Assembly: GCF_019218885.1 (NCBI RefSeq)
Contig: NZ_JAHUWT010000001.1
Span: 434,001 to 498,000, forward strand
From: Bordetella sp. BOR01
GTDB lineage: Bacteria; Pseudomonadota; Gammaproteobacteria; Burkholderiales; Burkholderiaceae_B
DNA: 64,000 nt
Direction of reading: 5' to 3'
The translations under genes were made by a program, and so were the position numbers. The stretch's first letter is position 1; each line of letters starts with the position of its first letter. Shown here piece after piece: positions 60,749 through 64,000 of the stretch. Under the pieces are notes generated by a model. That model was not told the DNA's origin, did not search any database, and saw nothing but the letters and a program-made list of their open reading frames with translations.

Positions 60749-60866
60749 CGATATGTACCTCGTTTGCCTGCGGTTCCAACAAGCGTGGAATCCCATGCAT
60801 GCATGGTACCGGGGCCTTCCGCGCGGCTGCCATTACCGTCGCATTAGGGTTTGGCAAACCGCCGTA

Positions 60867-61577
60867 TCACATGGACTCGGTGCGGTCCTCGGGGCGGGCG
60901 GTAGCCGACATCCGGTAGCCCACCCCGCGCACGGTGTGGATCAGCGGCTGGTCTGTACTGCTGTCGATCTTTTGCCGCAGGCGGCTGATGTGCACGTCGA
61001 TCACGTTGGTCTGCGGATCGTAGTGATATCCCCATACCGTGGCCAGCAGCATGGTGCGAGTCAGCACCTGGTCGGGATTGTTCATCATGTAGGTCAGCAG
61101 CTTGTATTCGCGCGGCTGCAGCGTGATAGACCTGCCCGCGCGCGCGACGCGGCCGGTTACCAGGTCCAGCGACAGGTCGGCCACATTGAGCTGGCGTTGC
61201 TCGTAGCCGGCCGTAGAGCGGCGTATCAAGGCTTCGACACGCGCGGCCAGTTCCGGAAAGGCAAACGGCTTGGTCAGGTAGTCATCGCCGCCGGCTTTCA
61301 GGCCGCGCACGCGTTCGTCCATGGCGGTCAGGGCGCTGAGCACCAGTACGGGCGTCTTCTTGCCCAAGGCGCGCATGGACCACAAGATCGACAAGCCGTC
61401 GACATCGTTGGGCAGCATGCGGTCCAGGATGATGGCGTCCCAGTGCTCGGTGGTGGCGCGCTGCAGGGCGGTGGTGCTTTCCATGCTGACGAACGGCGCA
61501 TAGCCCAGCTCTTCCAGCCCGTTGGCGATATAGCGGGCATTGTCGGCATCGTCTTCGACTATCAGGCAGCGCCACAC
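60867..61577 (-). CDS. OmpR-family response regulator (paralogue 2, no kinase beside it)
   Basis: A 236-residue regulator nearly the same as paralogue 1, with Asp52 (IILDRMLPNDVDG) and the YLTKPF Lys intact and the winged helix conserved. The start is GTG 61577 with GGAGA upstream; the leader CCCGGGAG is shared with paralogue 1. Differences cluster at residues 22-35, 141-150 and the last 15. No histidine kinase follows. It is divergent from tctBA and could regulate it, as TctD/BctD-type regulators do for tct operons. Confidence 0.93.
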   Translation of the reverse strand: MWRCLIVEDDADNARYIANGLEELGYAPFVSMESTTALQRATTEHWDAIILDRMLPNDVDGLSILWSMRALGKKTPVLVLSALTAMDERVRGLKAGGDDYLTKPFAFPELAARVEALIRRSTAGYEQRQLNVADLSLDLVTGRVARAGRSITLQPREYKLLTYMMNNPDQVLTRTMLLATVWGYHYDPQTNVIDVHISRLRQKIDSSTDQPLIHTVRGVGYRMSATARPEDRTESM

Positions 61578-61670
61578 GGTGTTCTCCCGGGAATGAACGA
61601 GGTTCGGCACGGAAATTCTAGCGCGCGCGCAGGCTGGAACCGGCGCATTCCCGCCCACATTGCGAATCCC

Positions 61671-61685
61671 TAATGGTTTCGTAAT
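61671..61685. promoter_or_regulatory. Direct-repeat site upstream of response regulator 2
   Basis: TAATGGTTTCGTAAT, the counterpart of the site at 58640-58654. It lies in the divergent gap between the regulator and tctB, so it could control both. Confidence 0.5.
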
Positions 61686-61791
61686 TCCGGTGCGTGGCGG
61701 CTCTCTTTACCATCTGCTCTTTTCTTTCGCGGCGGTGCATCCATGCACTGCAAGGCCGCGAAAGCAGGCAAAACCAAGGGGGAGCGACTTC

Positions 61792-62256
61792 ATGAGGATA
61801 AGGTCAAGGCAGGACTTCTGGTCGGGAATCATGTTCCTGGGTATCGGCGCATTCTTTGCCGCGGTTGCCACCGGCTATCAGATGGGAACCGCCGCCCGCA
61901 TGGGGCCGGGTTATTTCCCTTTCTGGCTGGGAATCGTGCTGGCGTTATTGGGCGTGCTGGTGGCGCTGACGGCACTTTCGCCCAAGGCTGAAGAAACCCA
62001 TGTCGATCGATTCGACTGGCGCATTCTTGGGTTGATCGTCGGTGCGGTCATTGTGTACGGATTGCTCATGCGTCCGCTGGGCGTGTATCTGTCCACATTC
62101 ATCCTGGTGGTGCTCAGCAGTTTCGCCAGCCACGAATTCAGCTGGAAGGTCGCTATTGCCAATGGCGTGTTCCTGGTGGTGTTTTCGTACTTGGCATTCG
62201 TCAAGGGGCTGGGGCTGATTTTCCCGCTGTGGCCGTCGTTTCTGGGCATGAACTAA
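61792..62256 (+). CDS. tctB: TctB-type small membrane subunit of a tripartite tricarboxylate transporter
   Basis: A 154-residue inner-membrane protein with four helices. The N-terminal RIRSRQDFWSGIMFLGIGAFFAAVATGYQMGTAARMGPGYFP is diagnostic for TctB. ATG 61792 has GGGGGAGCG upstream. It precedes tctA by 13 bases. No TctC receptor gene is present in this operon. Confidence 0.93.
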   Translation: MRIRSRQDFWSGIMFLGIGAFFAAVATGYQMGTAARMGPGYFPFWLGIVLALLGVLVALTALSPKAEETHVDRFDWRILGLIVGAVIVYGLLMRPLGVYLSTFILVVLSSFASHEFSWKVAIANGVFLVVFSYLAFVKGLGLIFPLWPSFLGMN

Positions 62257-62269
62257 GGAGCCATCGGTC

Positions 62270-63775
62270 ATGGAATTGTTCGATCACTTGTTGCTGGGTT
62301 TCTCGGTGGCCTTCACGCCCGAGAATCTTGCCTACGCCTTCCTGGGCGCGTTGCTGGGAACCCTGATTGGTGTGCTGCCGGGTATCGGCCCCGTGCCCAC
62401 CATCGCGATGCTGCTGCCGATTACCTACGTGCTGCCGCCCACGGCGGGCCTGATCATGCTGGCGGGTATCTATTACGGGGCGCAGTACGGCGGTTCCACC
62501 ACCGCCATCCTGGTGGCGCTGCCGGGCGAGACGTCCGCGGTGGTGACGGTGCTGGACGGCCACCAGATGGCGCGCAACGGCCGGGCCGGCGCCGCGCTGG
62601 CCATTGCCGCGCTGGGTTCGTTCTTCGCCGGTTGCGTGGCCACGCTGCTGCTGGCGGCATTCGCCCCCCCGCTGGCCGAAGTCGCCTTCAAGTTCGGCCC
62701 CGCCGAATACTTCTCGCTGATGACCCTGGGCCTGGTAGGCGCCGTGGTGCTGGCGTCCGGCTCGCTGATCAAGGCTATCGCCATGATCATCCTGGGCCTG
62801 CTGCTGGGCATGGTGGGTACCGACGTCAACTCGGGCGTGGCCCGCTTCGACTTCGGCATTCCCGAACTGCAAGACGGCATCGACTTCGCCATCGTGGCCA
62901 TGGGCGTGTTCGGCTTCGCCGAAATCATGACCAACCTGGAACAGCGGGAAAACCGCGTCGAGATCACCGATAAGGTGGGCACGCTGTATCCCAACCGCGA
63001 AGAGTTCAAGCAATCGTATCCGGCCGTGCTGCGCGGCACCGCCCTGGGGTCTTTCCTGGGCATCCTGCCCGGCGGCGGCGCGGTGTTGTCCTCGTTCGCG
63101 TCGTACACGCTGGAAAAGAAGCTCTCGAAGAACCCCGAACGCTTCGGCAAGGGTCATCCCGCCGGGGTCGCCGGCCCCGAGTCGGCCAACAACGCGGCTG
63201 CGCAGACTTCGTTCATTCCTTTGCTGACATTGGGCATTCCGGGCAACGCCGTGATGGCGCTGATGGTCGGCGCGATGACCATCCACAACATCCAGCCCGG
63301 CCCGCAGGTCATGTCCAGCCACCCGGAACTGTTCTGGGGCCTGATCGCCTCGATGTGGATCGGCAACCTGATGCTGGTGGTGCTGAACCTGCCCTTGATC
63401 GGCATCTGGATCAAGCTGCTGAAAGTGCCTTACCGCATCCTGTTCCCGGCCATCCTGGTGTTCTGCACGATCGGCGTGTATTCGCTGAACTACAACACCT
63501 TCGACATCTTCATTACCGCCATCTTCGGCGTCGTGGGATACGTGTGGTCGAAGCTGAAGTGCGAAGGCGCGCCGCTGCTGCTGGGCCTGGTGCTGGGCCC
63601 CATGATGGAAGAAAACTTCCGCCGTGCCCTGCTGCTGTCGCGCGGTGACTTCCTGACCTTCGTCGACCGGCCCCTGTCGGCCTCGCTGCTGGCTGCCGCC
63701 GTCTTGCTGGTGGTGGTCGTGGCCTTGCCGTCGATCCGCAAGAAGCGCGAAGAGACCTTCGTCGAAGAGGACTAG
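62270..63775 (+). CDS. tctA: TctA-type large membrane subunit of a tripartite tricarboxylate transporter
   Basis: A 501-residue inner-membrane permease with about 11-12 helices. Hallmarks are LLGTLIGVLPGIGPVPTIAMLLP and ILPGGGAVLSSFASYTLEKKLSKNPERFGKGHPAGVAGPESANNAAAQTSFIPLLTLGIPG. It imports an organic acid with sodium or protons, using a Bug/TctC receptor encoded elsewhere. It ends at an intrinsic terminator. Confidence 0.95.
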   Translation: MELFDHLLLGFSVAFTPENLAYAFLGALLGTLIGVLPGIGPVPTIAMLLPITYVLPPTAGLIMLAGIYYGAQYGGSTTAILVALPGETSAVVTVLDGHQMARNGRAGAALAIAALGSFFAGCVATLLLAAFAPPLAEVAFKFGPAEYFSLMTLGLVGAVVLASGSLIKAIAMIILGLLLGMVGTDVNSGVARFDFGIPELQDGIDFAIVAMGVFGFAEIMTNLEQRENRVEITDKVGTLYPNREEFKQSYPAVLRGTALGSFLGILPGGGAVLSSFASYTLEKKLSKNPERFGKGHPAGVAGPESANNAAAQTSFIPLLTLGIPGNAVMALMVGAMTIHNIQPGPQVMSSHPELFWGLIASMWIGNLMLVVLNLPLIGIWIKLLKVPYRILFPAILVFCTIGVYSLNYNTFDIFITAIFGVVGYVWSKLKCEGAPLLLGLVLGPMMEENFRRALLLSRGDFLTFVDRPLSASLLAAAVLLVVVVALPSIRKKREETFVEED

Positions 63776-63796
63776 AGCGGTTTGTATGTTCCATGC

Positions 63797-63828
63797 AACG
63801 CTGCCACGCTTGTGGCAGCGTTTTTTTT
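63797..63828 (+). terminator. Intrinsic terminator after tctA
   Basis: AACGCTGCCAC (63797-63807) pairs with GTGGCAGCGTT (63812-63822); eight T residues at 63821-63828. Confidence 0.93.
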
Positions 63829-63844
63829 ATCGCCGAGACGGCAA

Positions 63845-63872
63845 GAAAAAAGCCCCTGAAAAAATCAGGGGC
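63845..63872 (-). terminator. Intrinsic terminator of the tRNA-Ser gene
   Basis: Read on the minus strand, GCCCCTGA and TCAGGGGC enclose a 5-base loop and are followed by TTTTTT. It lies about 12 bases past the tRNA 3' end and faces the tctA terminator. Confidence 0.9.
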
Positions 63873-63883
63873 CTGGAAATCAT

Positions 63884-63974
<91 letters not shown>

Positions 63975-64000
63975 GGTGTCCGCTTTCCTTGCCGGATGAG

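Overview
The window is about 64 kb of GC-rich (roughly 65%) bacterial chromosome. Gene content and order point to a betaproteobacterium of the Alcaligenaceae, most likely Bordetella or a close relative such as Achromobacter. The signs are divergent bamE(omlA)/fur, a Bug-type periplasmic receptor and TctAB genes, a DUF4148 protein, a Bordetella-like porin, and RpoH-type promoters on grpE and dnaK. I see no prophage, transposase or CRISPR array. The species assignment is inference from protein resemblance only.

Layout. (1) 1-11.6 kb is core housekeeping: dapB (cut by the window edge), bamE, fur, recN, nadK, then the heat-shock cluster hrcA-hemH-(small protein)-grpE-(thioredoxin-like)-dnaK-dnaJ. 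(2) 11.7-27 kb is mixed core: a DUF4148 protein, a large M16 peptidase, a GNAT acetyltransferase, a MoxR/VWA pair, two small cytochromes c, icd, a porin, a T4 DenV-like UV-damage glycosylase, an acetate-type symporter with its small partner, and the trxB-Smr-EmrE operon. (3) ftsK-lolA at 28-31 kb and rarA-serS at 48.6-51.3 kb are the two halves of a run that is contiguous in E. coli (ftsK-lolA-rarA-serS). Here they are separated by about 17.5 kb of catabolic genes. (4) That inserted block has two parts. The first is an organic-acid module: acyl-CoA ligase, MmgE/PrpD, Bug receptor, LysR, acyl-CoA dehydrogenase and alpha/beta hydrolase. The second is a nine-gene, tightly overlapping operon on the minus strand: PLP amino-acid deaminase, oligopeptide-type ABC transporter (five genes), RpiR regulator, N-acyl-D-amino-acid deacylase, RidA. 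(5) 51.5-64 kb is accessory: small hypothetical proteins, a GST/TetR pair around a perfect 24-bp palindrome, MarC, a chromate-type transporter, a two-component system, MarR, a nucleotidyltransferase, an unknown protein, a second nearly identical orphan response regulator, tctBA and a tRNA-Ser(CGA).

How it fits together. The most coherent system is the nine-gene operon. It reads as uptake of N-acyl-D-amino acids or D-residue-containing peptides, deacylation in the cytoplasm, PLP-dependent elimination or deamination of the free D-amino acid, and RidA clearing the reactive enamine/imine. An RpiR/SIS regulator inside the operon and two RpiR-like sites upstream suggest self-regulation. A second notable pattern is a pair of paralogous OmpR-type regulators (about 86% identical by my alignment) whose upstream regions share a near-identical TAATG-N5-gap-TAAT element. 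A third is a set of starts with a -10 box 6-7 bases before the ATG and no Shine-Dalgarno (hrcA, the GNAT gene, ftsK, one small gene), which suggests leaderless mRNAs.
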